Assembly (NCBI RefSeq): GCF_022682495.2
Contig: NC_071392.1
Coordinates: 81,918,797-81,982,796, forward strand
Reading direction: 5' to 3'
DNA: 64,000 nt
Source of the DNA: Desmodus rotundus
Lineage: Eukaryota; Chordata; Mammalia; Chiroptera; Phyllostomidae
Each line of letters begins with the position of its first letter. Position 1 is the first letter of the stretch. The notes beneath the pieces are model-generated. The model was not told where the DNA came from. It made no database searches and saw only the letters and a list, made by a program, of their open reading frames with translations. A program made the translations under genes and the position numbers. Shown piece after piece: positions 48,761 through 61,585 of this stretch.

Positions 48761-51700
48761 TTAAAATACCATCTTCGATAGTATACAGTTCAGAGTATCC
48801 ATCTGTGCCAAACAAAAAAAAAAATATGTAGCTCTCCAATTTCTAAACGAAGATAACATTTCTCCTGCACTTGTGAGTGGCGAGACAGGTCTCTACAGAG
48901 ATACCTAAGAATATCTGTCTTATTTTTAGTCTGCTCCTCCGAGTCCAAAAACTTTTCTCCTGCTGGGATTTACTCAAATGATTTATTATGACTTACCACA
49001 TTCTCTGATTATTCATATAATCTACCTAAGAATCCACCTATATTTCCAGATAAATAGATGGGAGGGTATGATTCCTTGCCCTCGAGTTCTACGGAGTCCT
49101 AGGAAGAGTTATAGGTAAAAGATAAAAGTCGGAGGGGATGTTACAGATCAGTAACACTCACAGGTAGAGGACACTGAGAGCAACAGCCAATAATTTACAC
49201 AAAATCACGCTATTTACTTGTAAAAATGTTTGAAAACAATAAGAAAACTATAAATACATATCCTATGTAAATGTCCCCACAAACTCAGAACGGGAAAAAA
49301 TGTCTCCCCCTAAAAACCTTCACAACAATAGGTAAGACCTGTCCCGGACGGTGCGGCCTGTGCCGTCCCGTTAAGGGGCTAGTGGGCCCCAGGAGTGCGG
49401 TCAGCACTGGAGAAGTGCCGTCCGCGTAGAAGTCACCCCAGGTGTTGAAGACAGTGTGTGAAAAAAGACTGTGAACCATCTCACTGACCATTTTTATATT
49501 GGTTGATTGCAGGTGGAACTGGTAATATTTTTGATGTATTTGGTGAAACAAAATACGGGGCTAAAATCCAATTTACTGATTTTCACTTTTTTTTTAATGT
49601 GGCTACTAGAAAAGTTAGAATTACTTTACACCAGATACGTATTCGTTTGGCTAATAAGTTGCCCAGGGGCAGAAGATCGGGCCTGGATAGTCCTCACTGA
49701 CCTGTGAAGCTGTAGGATTCTGTGATTGCCCCCGGCAGCCGGTGTGATTTCATGTAAAGTTCTCACAATTGGGGGCAACGAAGGACTGGAGAGAGGACAT
49801 AAAATCACGCGAGATCTTTCCCACTGTTAACATGGCTGACCAGGCGCAGGACCTGCCCTGATTTACAGCTGGTCGGTGCCCCATGCTCTCAGCAATCCGA
49901 GCTCTTGATTAACCTAACTTTCTTTTGAAATGGAGATGGGAGGGGGATAAAACGTGGGAGTCACTATTGGTGATGGCACCCATACCTGAAGGTAAAAATG
50001 CTGAGGCCTAAAGGCAGTAAAGAAGGCACAGGTCTGCTAGGACTTGTCATTCGAAATAAGACTAAAATGAGAACGCACACACACCTGCCTCCTCCCAACT
50101 TTTCATTCAAGGTTTCTAAAGATAAGATGACCTAGTTTCCTAACCCAGTTTAAAGCAATCCCACATGAAGATTCTGTTTCGGTAATCTTGTCCCCGAACC
50201 AAACAGTGAGGTAGCGCTTAGGCTTTGACCCGCCTAGGAGAAATGCCTAGGTCTTAGCGTCATCGACTACAGGAAAGAAAAGGTGGTCTGGATTTCGGAT
50301 CTGGCTTTGTTTGTGCTGAGGCTCTGTTTTCCTTAGCCCTCGGGACTGGAGAAAGTTTTCCAATGAGGTAAGAAAAAAATGAAGTCAAGGATGCTAAGTT
50401 TAAACCACAATGCCCTTTAACACAAACCTTGGTGGCTTTTCCACCATCATTTTGAGAGTTGTTTTAGGCAGTACCACGGGCAAAAACAAATTATAAACCA
50501 GTGGAGACAGAATAAGACCCACCTCCCACCTTCTCTGCTATAATGTTAACAACAGGGAAGAGATCCCTACATCCAGATGAAGTCTCTGTCACAAGAGAGG
50601 CATGTGACCTCTGCGAGAAGTCACACATTATCTACGCAACACACACTTCTAAATGGGCTAACTCACTCTACGCTGGAAACTTGGACTCCAGCCCAGGAGA
50701 AGAGAATATTTTTTCCCTCTTGAGCATTACTCCCTTTCTAGCAAATTAGCTTGTTTTCCCCAAAACTGGCTTGGCTTGGCCAGGTGTCGGTGGGAGCAGC
50801 CGCTGCAGGCTGCCACCAGCAAGGTGAAGAGAGGATGCCACCGGGAGGAACGGAAAGATCAAACCACTGTGTGTGTTTGAAGACTTAACGTGATAACGCA
50901 TGCACTGTATTAGGAAGGAAACTGAAAGAGTTACTTGGAATTAAAACAGCATAAATCCACTTATGTTTAAAGCAGGCTTTGGACTCCTGACTACCACCCC
51001 TTTCAGGAACTAGAGATTATCCAGGTGCCATGGACTCCCAGTGGGTGACCTGGCTGAGTGAGCAGAAAAACTGTAATCAATCAATCCCCTGACGTCAGTA
51101 ACCAGTCAGCTACGAGGCCTATGATGCTGTGCTCTCCACTGCGAAAAAGAAAGAACAAGCAGAAAATACAGTCCCTCCCTTCAAGGAGCCTGAGATTTAA
51201 CTAAGGACCTACAATAAGAAAATCTACTAAAAACACTAAGTTGGTTCTATGGTTTGTAAGACAGTGCATGGTGGGCAGAGGTATTGGAGGAATCAAAGCA
51301 AAAAGTGAACAAACAGAATCAGTTTGACTGAAAAGATGAACGTAGCCTGGCAGAAAGCAAGAGAGGAAATCGCTTGAGGAAATAATTTCCACATTGGGTG
51401 GGGCCAACTGTTTACCGTTGTCGAGAGAAGACGCAGGCACCAGACTGAAGACCAAGCTGGCTATTCCCCACACGTCAAGGTGGAGGGTTCGAACCCTGAC
51501 ATGCACGAAGGGAAAGGCCTGTGCGTGGGCGGCGGGGGTGCACGTTGGCCAAGAGTCACCAAGGAAGTGAAACGGGGTGAGGCAGAGGAGCCTGTAGGTC
51601 ACAATAAGCCACCTGAGCAAACCAGAGCAGGAGAGCAGCTTTGGACTTTGAGGAACAGACTAAAACTAATAGAGAGAATATATCACTGAGTGGGAAAATG

Positions 51701-52009
51701 AGAAAATGAAGATGGAATACTTGGAGGAAACGCTGAAGTTCAGGTACTCAAAGCGTAAGAACTGCCTCCTGTAACAGTGTACTCCTCACCGAAATGCACA
51801 GGCGCCGGCTGCCCGACTTCTCTGAATCAGTGCTCCCCTGGGTCTCAGGCCCACCAGCAGGCCATTTCTCAAGTCCCCTTGCAAAACGATACTTAGGAAA
51901 TAACGGCGCCCCTCCCGAAGACTGTAGCACATACACCAAAGTCAGAACAGGGCCCTTTTGGGGGTTCTACAGTAAGTAGAAACTTGGGGACTAAGTCCAC
52001 ATTCACCCT

Positions 52010-52140
52010 GATTTGCCTTGCAACTTCAGAGACGCCATGCACAGCTCTGTGTCTGTTTCCTCACTGGTGAAAGGAAGAGAGGAGAGGTGACGTAGGTCAG
52101 GGTGGGTCATTGTGCTATAGGCCTTCGAGATGACCCTCAT
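52010..52140 (+). mobile_element. MIR SINE fragment
   Basis: 'gccttgcaacttcagagacg' and 'gtgtctgtttcctcactggt' match the centre of a plus-oriented MIR. Confidence 0.4.
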
Positions 52141-52669
52141 TTCCCAAACCAAACAGTAATGGAGCAGAGAGAATTTCAACCCGAGAGGCAGGGGAGGTGG
52201 GATGGGGCCCAAGGGGAAGCTCGTCAGCCCTGCTCCGCCCCAGTCCTGCCGAAAGCTGAACTTCGCCCTACTGGGGCCCTTCATCCTCACCAACAGCAAG
52301 AAATTAGAGATCCTCTTTATTTTATTTTATTTTTTAAATTCTTGCCATCCTCCTCCTCGTTTGGAAGACTCTTAAGACACTCCAAGTCAAACTAATGCTT
52401 AATAAACAGCGATGAATAAGTAAAGATTGACCACTTGAACACATTTAGTCATGAAGAGTGGGCCGACAGGGGGAGACAGACAGTCGTGCTCTTCTTTCAT
52501 AGGGGTGCAGGCGAGGGGGCTGGGGGGTTGGGGGGAATGACAGAGACAGGTCAAGCCAGAAAATTAGTCTTATACTTTGCACACAAAAAAACTCCTGGTT
52601 TAGCTGCTTAAATAGATGTGTAAGCTAAAGTGACATAAACGAAATGGGTGAAAAGTACACTCATTAGGA

Positions 52670-53110
52670 AAAGCCAAAAATGTTGAAGCAAGGGCAAGTC
52701 TTAGCAAAACAATATACAGCAGGGGGAAAGCAGTCTCTTCCACTAATGGTGTTGGAACACTGGTCAGGAAAATGCAAAAAAGTGAAACTGGGCCACTCTC
52801 TTACACCTTATGCAAAAATAAACTCAAAATGGATTAAAGACCTACATGTGAGATCTGAAACTGTGAAACTCCTAGACGAAGACATAGGCACTAAACTCTT
52901 GGACAGAGTTCTCTGTAATATTTTTTGGATATGTCTTCCTGGGCAAGGGCACTGCAAACAAATATAAACAAATGGGACTGCATCAAACTAAAAAGGTTTT
53001 GCATAGTGAAGGAAACCATCAACAAGATGAAAATTCAACCCACTGAATGGGAGAAGAGATTTGCAAAAGATATAACCATTAACCAAAATATATAGGGAAC
53101 TCATCCAACT
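52670..53110 (+). mobile_element. LINE-1 coding-region fragment
   Basis: 'cttatgcaaaaataaactca', 'aatggattaaagacctacat' and 'gggactgcatcaaactaaaa' belong to the distal reverse-transcriptase ORF region of L1 in plus orientation. The frame carries stop codons and length changes and is truncated on both sides, so it is inactive. Confidence 0.8.
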
Positions 53111-53859
53111 CAACATCGGAAAGTCCCCACAACGTTTTTAAGAATCTGTTTCTTCCTCTCTTCTGAGAAAAACGTTTCACATGATTGTAGTAAAAATTGT
53201 AGGGTTGGTCACAGTTTGGCTTCTGTTTGCTAACAGCAATATTAGCCCACAATTTTTTTTTTTTGGAGTCACAGCTTAAAACTCTTCCCACAGCATCTCT
53301 CTGATACGCCTTCAGATGAAGCATCTTCAGACAAGACTTCCGGTTTTCCCTCCATTGTTAAAATTCCCAAAGCGTTTCCTGCCACCATGATAATTCTATA
53401 GGCCACATGATGGGGTGCCCACAACCAAAGGAGAGGAGGAAGTAAAGAACCACTACACACGAATCCAGCCTCAGTTGCTATTAGCTCTTCCTTTCCAGTA
53501 TACTGCAGCCTCCCACCACCAGCCCCAAATACCATTTTGCTGAAATATGAGAGTACATAGCTCTCTGCGGGAATCAGAAAATAATACGTACTAGCCAAGC
53601 TTTGGCTCAAGCAGGACAGTTCTTTGTCAAAGCATTTCTAATAACCATTTCCAACATCGAACAGGGACGGAGGGCCCTCCCTCACATCCCAGGGTTGCTC
53701 TCTGTGCCCTGCATGTTACCTGTTGGTTTGGCTTCTGCCCACTGCCTTCCAAGCTTCTTAGAGACAGAAACAGCTCCCTTGCCTCAGAATTCCGAGAAAC
53801 CAACACAGGCTCTAGGACAAGGCAAGTACTCAACTGTGTGATGAATTAATAAATTCTTC

Positions 53860-54070
53860 AATTACTTTATAAATAAGTAAGTCTGCAGGCTGCACAGTTT
53901 ACAAAGAACTTTCACATTTGCAGCCACAGTTTACAAAGAACTTTCACATTTGATCCTAACACCCATGAAGTCCCCTCAGGAGGGGCCACAGCTGACCCCA
54001 TCCACAAATGAGAACACAGAGCAGAACACAAGGAGCAGAAAAAGGATTTAGTGAATGTTTCTATCTAAAT
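53860..54070 (-). mobile_element. MIR SINE with internal tandem duplication (tentative)
   Basis: 'caaagaactttcacatttga' then tcctaacacccatgaagtcc and 'ccatccacaaatgagaacac' fit a minus-oriented MIR. A 32-bp unit is duplicated inside it (53893-53924 and 53925-53956). Confidence 0.55.
53893..53956 (+). repeat. 32-bp tandem duplication
   Basis: Two copies of cacagtttacaaagaacttt plus cacatttg are identical over 28 bases and differ only in their last four bases (cagc and atcc). Confidence 0.95.
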
Positions 54071-54215
54071 AATTTAAACTCTCATAAAATCTTGCCTCTT
54101 GAAGAGAGGATTGCTTGAAACACCACGAATAGTGAACTAACTTATTTGGGTCCCTGATATATAATATACATTTTAATATGTATTTTAATATATATATTTT
54201 AATCCTTACCCAAGG

Positions 54216-54391
54216 ATATTTTTATTAATTTGACAGAGAGAGAGAGAGAGAGAGAGACATCAATCAGTATGCATCCTGACCAGGGTTTCCAACCCACAGC
54301 CTAGGTATGTGCCCTGATGAGGAATCAGACCCACAACCTTTTTGGTGTACGGGGACTACACTCTGACCAACTGAGCCTTTGGGCCAGGGCT
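54216..54391 (-). mobile_element. Ves-type bat SINE, diverged
   Basis: A pure AG tract (54235-54257), then 'catcctgaccagggtttcca', 'gtgccctgatgaggaatcag' and 'accaactgagcctttgggcc' give a minus-oriented Ves copy with many substitutions. An AT-rich tract at 54155-54203 adjoins its tail side. Confidence 0.8.
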
Positions 54392-55499
54392 GGGTCCCCG
54401 ACTTCCAACACGCACTCACACTCATCATTGGTCCATGCACGTCCTTCTTTGATTTTATTTATCCATTTGTTTATACATTTAATTCTTTTTTAATTAGGTA
54501 ATCACTGATGTAAATATATCTTATGCTCTGTCATGATTTAAGAGTTTATTAAATAGCTGTCCTGGAATAAAGGGAAACTCCAGAAGAGGAAGAGTCTTCC
54601 TGAGCAACAATTAAACACGCCCAGGTGGCATCGGAACTCTCTCAACACTGCTGTGAAACAAAAACGTTCGTAAGTGTGTGCTTGAGAGAGAGAGAAATAT
54701 TGTAATATAAAAACTTAAATCATAGCATTTGTACTAAAAAATACATTTAATTGAATTTTAAAACCTCTCTCTTTTCCCAGCCCTGCCATGCTCTTTCTTA
54801 CAGGGAAAAAAACCCCATGAATTTCCCCTCTGTTAACTACAAAAGCTAAATAAGATTCCTCATCGAGACCAGGCAGGCAGACTTTCAGAGCAGCCTCTTC
54901 TCTCTTCATGCTGTTCCTCACGCTCCCTCAGAAAGGGACAAAACCTTTTCAACCCACAATTAGAGATGTACTTCCACCAAGAACTTGACTCACTGATGAC
55001 TTTCAATAAATATGTTCTAATTGACTTAAGAATTTCTGGCTGCAATCTTCAACTCCAGTTAATAGTTTCTGCGGAGGTCTTTTGGTTAAAACGTTAAGAT
55101 CAGTAAAAATACCCACTCCCACTGAGACAAAACCTATCTACCTTTGGGTGAGGGGAGGAAGTATAACAGAACACATAGGAGGACATGAAGTGCCTGGGAT
55201 GTGAAGTGAGGTTATTCTCTACTAAGAAAACGAAAAGGGAGGGGAGAGGAGAAAATAAAAAAGAAAAGAAAGTACCAAAAAGGCAAAGACAGCTTGAGCT
55301 GAGGAAATCAAACTTCGACTCCAGAACGCTGCTGAGGATAAGTTCGACTCATGTTCAGCTGGGAGGGGCAGGGAAGCATTTGCGCAGTGGCACTTCTGTC
55401 TCGCAGCTGCTCACCCAGGCGGCAGTGCTCCAAATGATTCACGAGGGTTTCATTTTAGTCTCCAACACATCTGACTTCATATAAAGGACTTACGTTCCC

Positions 55500-56100
55500 A
55501 GGAGTCTGGGACCGGCTTGGATGTGTGAAGACTGGTCAGTGAACAACAATGACAATATCAAGTCCCTACAACCAAGATTACTCTTCCCAGCAAGGCTATC
55601 ATTTAAAATTGAAGAAGAAGTAAAGAGCTTCCCAGACAAGAAAAAGCTAAAGGAGTTCACCACCACCAAACGAATATTATAAGAAATGTTAAAGGGTCTT
55701 CTTTGAAAAGGAGACAAAAGATCAAAACTATGAACACTAACGTGGCAATAAATACTATCTATCAACAATTGAGTCTAAAAAACAAAATAAACCAGCAGAA
55801 CAGAAACCAACTCATAGATACAGAGAACATTTTGACAGTTGCCAGATGAGAACTGAAAGAATAGGTGAAAAAGGTGAAGGGATTAAGAAGTACAAATTGG
55901 TGGTTACAGAATAGTCATGGGGATGTAAAGTACAGCACAGGAAACATAGTCAATAATATTCTAATACCTATGCATGGTGTCAGATGGGCACCAGATTTAC
56001 TGGGATGACCTCTTACAAAGTTACGTCTCATCACTGCGTTATGCACCTGACACTAATATAACATTGTAAATCAACTGTGATTTAAAAATAAAAATTATTT
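55500..56100 (+). mobile_element. LINE-1 3' end
   Basis: 'cccagacaagaaaaagctaa', 'atagatacagagaacatttt' and 'gtacagcacaggaaacatag' lead to 'ctgacactaatataacattg' and an A-rich tail. This is the 3' part of an L1 in plus orientation, 5' truncated and inactive. Confidence 0.75.
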
Positions 56101-58391
56101 TTAAATGAATTAATAAAAAAATAAAAATAAAAATCATTAAGTCTTGCTTGTAGCCATGGGAACCCTGAGAAAGAGACAGACACACGTGCAGTCGAATCAT
56201 GTTTAAACAAGAAAGCTGACACCTACACTCCAGTCCAGAGTCGCTCTGGGCTCCTTCGCTGGACCATTTGCCACAGGAAGGCCGAGGGGAGGAGCGGGAG
56301 CCAGATGCTGCAGGCCTGCCCGGGAGATTGCTTTCCTGCAGCAAGAAGAAAAAAAATACAAAGAAAAACCAACATCAGAAGGTAATACAGAGCTAAAAAT
56401 TTCCTGTGGGGTAGAAATGATGCGTGAGTTAGTCTCCCGCATGTGCAAACCTTCACACATGTATTGGGGTATATCTCTCGAAAGGTCACGGTGAAGGTAG
56501 AAGGTGGCAGATCTCAAAGACAGGGCGGTTGAGGGGGTCACATTGGGGGCAATATTGCTTGAGGATCAGAAATGAAAAATGTAAGCTCCTGTTTAGGGTA
56601 GAGGGCAGAATGCAGGTCTGTTTGCACAAAAAGGCCTAGGGCTAGGGCGGTCACAATACATGGACAAGTTTAAAGCTGCCAGACTGTCAAAGCAAGAAAG
56701 GCAGGCTCGTGAGGCCTTCTACTGAAATTCTTCCATGTCCCACCAAAGTGTTCTCCAAGTCGATCACAGCTCCAAGTTCACTCTGGCTCCTCTCAAGAAC
56801 ATCCTCCCTTTCCCCTGGAGAAGACTTCTACACAGAGCTCGAGGTTCTAAATGGGAGAAGACTGGTTTTTATCTGCCAAGAAACAGCAAACACTGAAAGA
56901 CTGATATCTTACCAAGGTCCATGGCAAGAAAAATCTAGAACATGTTGTTTGGATTTTAGGTGTGTTGAGTGGAACATAACAGAATTCAGGTGAGAAAGGT
57001 GGGAAAGGTCAAGAAAGTCAGCCCTGACCTTGGTCTGCCAAGACAAAAAATAAGAGGTGTCCCTTTAGCAAGCAAATATGATTATTGCTAAGAGAAGAGA
57101 AGGGAGGGGAGATAACAAAATGGGGAGAATGAGAACAGCAAGATAAAGAAAGCAGGGATCACCCAGGGAGACCCTGTAGTGTCACCGTGAATAACAGAAG
57201 TCAGGTTCTGAACATCCCCATCAAAAATGCCAGATGAGGGTCTCGTGCTTAAACATGAGGGCTGCTCCGTGAATCAACTAGGTGGATTCCCGCTGCAGAA
57301 GCGCCCACGCGTGCTTTGAGAACTTCCTGAACTAGAATCAGCTGAGTCCTGACTGGTCTGAGGGTGAGGGTGGGGCATCTGCATTTGCATGCGCAGACTC
57401 CTTCTGTAAGTTAACGTTCTCAAATGTCTCTATGGGACCGTGGAAGGATTTAAATCTAAAACGGGGCTGGAGGATATGAAATGCAGACTCATACATGTGC
57501 CCTCAGGAAAACAAAGCTTAAGAACTGAGAGACTGATTTCCCATAAATGCCTGATTCATAGAAGATAGACACTTATCCCTGGACCAATGAACACCTGCCA
57601 AGAATCTCTCCCCATCCTCCAGTCAATGAACTTGCTGCTTGGACTCTGGCTGGACTCCGGACTCCCTGCACTCTTTACCCATAAAAACAGCTCACCCCCC
57701 AAAATCGACAAACTCAACCTGTAGTTTGCTATGGTTTGTGTGTCCCTAACAGCAATTCTGCTATTTCTGGTAATTCAATGTTGCATCAGCTTACCTCTTA
57801 ATTTAGGTTGACAGGGCGGGGGCTAGGGGAGCACTAAGTACCCAGGCCTGTCAAAGCGGAGCCCTGAAGGAAAGCACCAGCAACTTCATTCTGCACATTA
57901 CCCTCCATTAGCTCTCTGAAGCCTGTCCTGCAGGACATGAACACCGCAGTGACATTTGCCATCTGACACTGGACCCCCAGCCACACCAGGTCCCCGGGGA
58001 GGCCCAGGTCCTCAGACTCCTTCATCCACTTCACCACCCAGAGAACCGAGACTACACACAGTGCAATGGGAAAAGAAAGGCGGTGATGCTGGACATGTGG
58101 TGAATCCCATCCACCGATCCACTGAAGGAAAAGGAACTTGCCCAGGTAAGGGGAGGAGCAAGACCAGAATCTAAACGCTTTGTTGGGCTCTAGAAGGTAG
58201 ATGAGGTCCCTGTACTGTCCACTCAGCCCTGCAGACTTCACCCAGAATGGAATCTGTAAAGTTGAGGGAGAGGAACAGCAGCCCCACAACCCAAAGAAAG
58301 GCTGAGTAAGAATCCAGAAAAGAACCCGGGATTGTGCAGCCACTAAGCAATGACCCATTATATCTGAGAGCTCAGTAAGTGTCCAGCCCTT

Positions 58392-58450
58392 TATGTGTGT
58401 GTGTGTGTACATATATATACATACACACACACACACACATATACACATAC
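58392..58450 (+). repeat. Alternating purine-pyrimidine palindrome (TG)n-(AT)n-(CA)n
   Basis: All 59 bases alternate purine and pyrimidine. Perfect 16-bp arms (58393-58408 and 58425-58440) flank a 16-base AT-rich centre. Confidence 0.95.
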
Positions 58451-59999
58451 TCTCTTATGTTCCTACACAGCAAGTCCCAGAAAGAGCGGCTAGGTCTTCA
58501 GTAGTCAAGAAGTGATCACATCAAACTTGCCCATAGCCTACTTTCAGCCTCTCCCACCAGGCAGTAGGCAATGAACTTGCTTTATATAAGCCCCCAAGGA
58601 GTCATTACAAGTATGTAGGTCTTTAATGAAGGCAGTCTGAGGACACAATATTCTCTTTCTTTCCACACTTTGACCAAAGCGTATAATTAACAACATCAAT
58701 TTTGGCCCCTCGCCCCAAAGTATATTCTGTTTTATTGAGCAATAAGAAAAAAGTACTGGAAGAGTCTCATATGGTGATCCTTTATACCCCAGGTGTTTTC
58801 CTCCACCTGAGTTCAAGGAACTTGTTTAGCATTTTTCTGGAGGACTTTAGTCCAGCTCTGAAGGACTCTGAACAGTGATTCTGGGTCACCCTCTTCATCA
58901 CCAAAAAATCAGGTCTCTGTAGAGTCAGAACCTATAGGTTTCACCTTTGACTCCTTAACACTCAGTACAAACTACTGGCACAGCAGAAACCACAGGACAA
59001 ATGACTGTAACTCATGAGACGCTGTAGACTCTGACCACTGAAGCCTGACTCCTCTTCCTGATTAGGACCACCAGCAGGAGCGCATTGCTCAAATAATCAA
59101 ATGAGGATGCGAGGGATGTATGTGTCTCTAGAAGGGCAATGTGGCTCCAAGATGAGAGGCATTCAAGCGTTCCACGCTGGCCAAGCTCTGCAATGAAAGC
59201 ACAGTCACATCACACTCCTTCCCAGCCTGTGAACAGAAACGATTAAGTAAGGGCTTTTATGGATTATTTGTTCCTCATTGTGGATGTAAATTTAAGGGTG
59301 CTTTTCTGTAACATTAATAGAAGAAAATTGTATACCTACTCCACATATAAACATCAATTACAGGGAAAAGAAGTAAGAAACATCGAAGTGGCTTCTAGTT
59401 TGTAAGGGTACACGGGCCTCCCAAAAGGATATTACATAAGAAAGCAAATAAAAGAAATATATATGGGCTGGAGGTGGAAGGTAACTTCTGATTATAGCTT
59501 TCCATTTTTCTAAATAACCATGGGAGAAAATCGGTTTTTTCCAAGAGGTCACATATGTATACACATTTTCTTTCAAAATAAGAAAGTAATTTCATCATTT
59601 CTCAGACCTTCAATAAAATTAGTATAAGCTGCCTTTCTATTTGGATTGATCTTGGTTGGCAAGATGACATTTGAGAGTCTGGTAGAATTAGGTATGTGTT
59701 GGGGAGCAGGGATTTTATGTTTCAATTTTTTCCAATAAAAAACCAATCATCGGTGTTTCAATTCTCATTCTCTTCTCCTGCTATGAATCCTCTCAAACCC
59801 ACAGTCAGTAAAATCGTGAAATGCCAATGATCCTTTCTGTTAACTTTACAATGTTTTGTCGGTGATGACAACAATGGCAAAAGAGTGTTCGACACGGAGA
59901 AACCGCCAGGAAAGACCTCTAACATATTTCAAGGGCAGAGGCCATCATACATTTTCAATAGCATTCTATTATGTCCTTCGCTTCCTTCAATAAGACTAT

Positions 60000-60112
60000 A
60001 AACTCCTAAAGGACAGGGCTCAATTCATCCACTAATCTGATTAGAGCCTAGCCCTGGGGTAGATACAGCATATATTCAGTAAATGCTTTCTGAGCTAATG
60101 AATGAACTTGAC
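60000..60112 (+). mobile_element. L2 LINE 3' end
   Basis: 'aaactcctaaaggacagggc' followed by ccactaatctgattagagcc and 'cagtaaatgctttctgagct' plus aatgaatgaa is the typical L2 end. Confidence 0.65.
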
Positions 60113-61241
60113 CAAGAAGCAAGCTAGACAGCCTCATGATTAGATCAGTGGTGGAGAAATCTGATTAGAATGATCTGAATTATATCCCAGGCCTTACATT
60201 TCGTTGATATTCTTTCCTGACAGGGCCAGAACGTCTTCAAAGCAGCTCTTGAAAGATACAGGCAAATAGAGAGAGAATTCAGTGTTCAGAAGCCAAAGAC
60301 AGCTTGGTGGTCGGCATTGAAATGGAAGCCTATCGCCACAACATTTGCACAGGGCACGTGATAGTAGTGTTAATACTTTCATGATGTATTTACTGAAAGA
60401 AACATGAAGCATATATTCACAAAAATATTTAAAATGTTATGGGAAAACATGTGAATAAGCGGTTATTTAGCCAAGATCCCTCTAATTATCCATTTTGCAG
60501 ATTTCTCTCAATTCACTCTGGTTCTTCTCTTCTTCCAGTTCTCCATAGCTTCCCATATTCAATCCATCTCCATCATGCCAACTCCGCCTCCCAGTGATTC
60601 TACCAGAGAGCAGAGAATGAGGAGCCCACTGCGGAGACGAGAGCACCAGAGAATCAGGAGGTCCCCTCAGCCAGGAACTCTCCTAAAACAAGCACCTGAC
60701 ACATGAGAGATTGGGGAACTCATCTTCTTGTTCTAGAGAAGAAACCAGCTGTCTAAAAAAGTGACTCTGTATCTTGGTTTAATTCCCCAAGGGCCTCAAG
60801 GGCGATCTTAATCACTGTGTGTATTGGTGCCCCCCCAATACTATATTACTAACTTGGCTTTTATTCAAAGCAGCCCACAATGGTTCTTGGTTGATCTAGA
60901 CAAGCCAGCTGCAATGTTAAAAATAGTCCACACAATAAAAAAGAATTGTACCAAGGCCCCCACAAATTCCAAATAATCCCACCAGAGATCCACGGAGGGG
61001 AACAAACCTGTGTGATAATTTGAGCCCAAATCCTAACTCCTACTCCATATGAACCCAAAGCACTTTTTGATGATTTGAATGTACATATATTGAAATCCTG
61101 AAGAATGGAATTACTATTGAAACAAAGGTTGTGTTTAGTTTCCTAAGGATTGTAAGCCATTCAGAAAATTGCCTTTGCTATTGAGTCTTCAACATGATCA
61201 ATATGCCTGTTATCATTCTATTTCTGTAGCTGCGACTTCCA

Positions 61242-61361
61242 CAGTGATTCTCCAACGGTGGCACTCAGCCGTAGTCTGCGGGGGGCAGGGGGGAGCTTGA
61301 GAGCCAGTCCATGTAAAGCCTTCCAAGTACCGCTAATGGCATCCTAGGCTGAGAACCACTG
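61242..61361. mobile_element. hAT-like MITE
   Basis: The ends cagtgattctc and gagaaccactg are inverted repeats with one mismatch over 11 bp. The 120-bp body is G-rich and non-coding. Confidence 0.6.
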
Positions 61362-61439
61362 TTCCACACAGACGTGCAAACATCTGATCACTTTATCATG
61401 CCTGCTAACGTAGCTAAGCCCTGGCATTTCCATATTGAA

Positions 61440-61585
61440 ATATACTCATTCACTGAACAATGTATTTGCTGAATGTCTCTTTTATACCAAGCACTGTTCT
61501 AGATATATAAGATACACGAATGCATAAAAAAGACATAAATCGCTATCTTTGGGAAGCTTATATTCTAGCAGAAAATACATTTTTG
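61440..61585 (-). mobile_element. L2 LINE fragment
   Basis: 'cattcactgaacaatgtatt' and 'accaagcactgttctagata' followed by gggaagcttatattctagca fit the minus-oriented L2 pattern. Confidence 0.6.
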
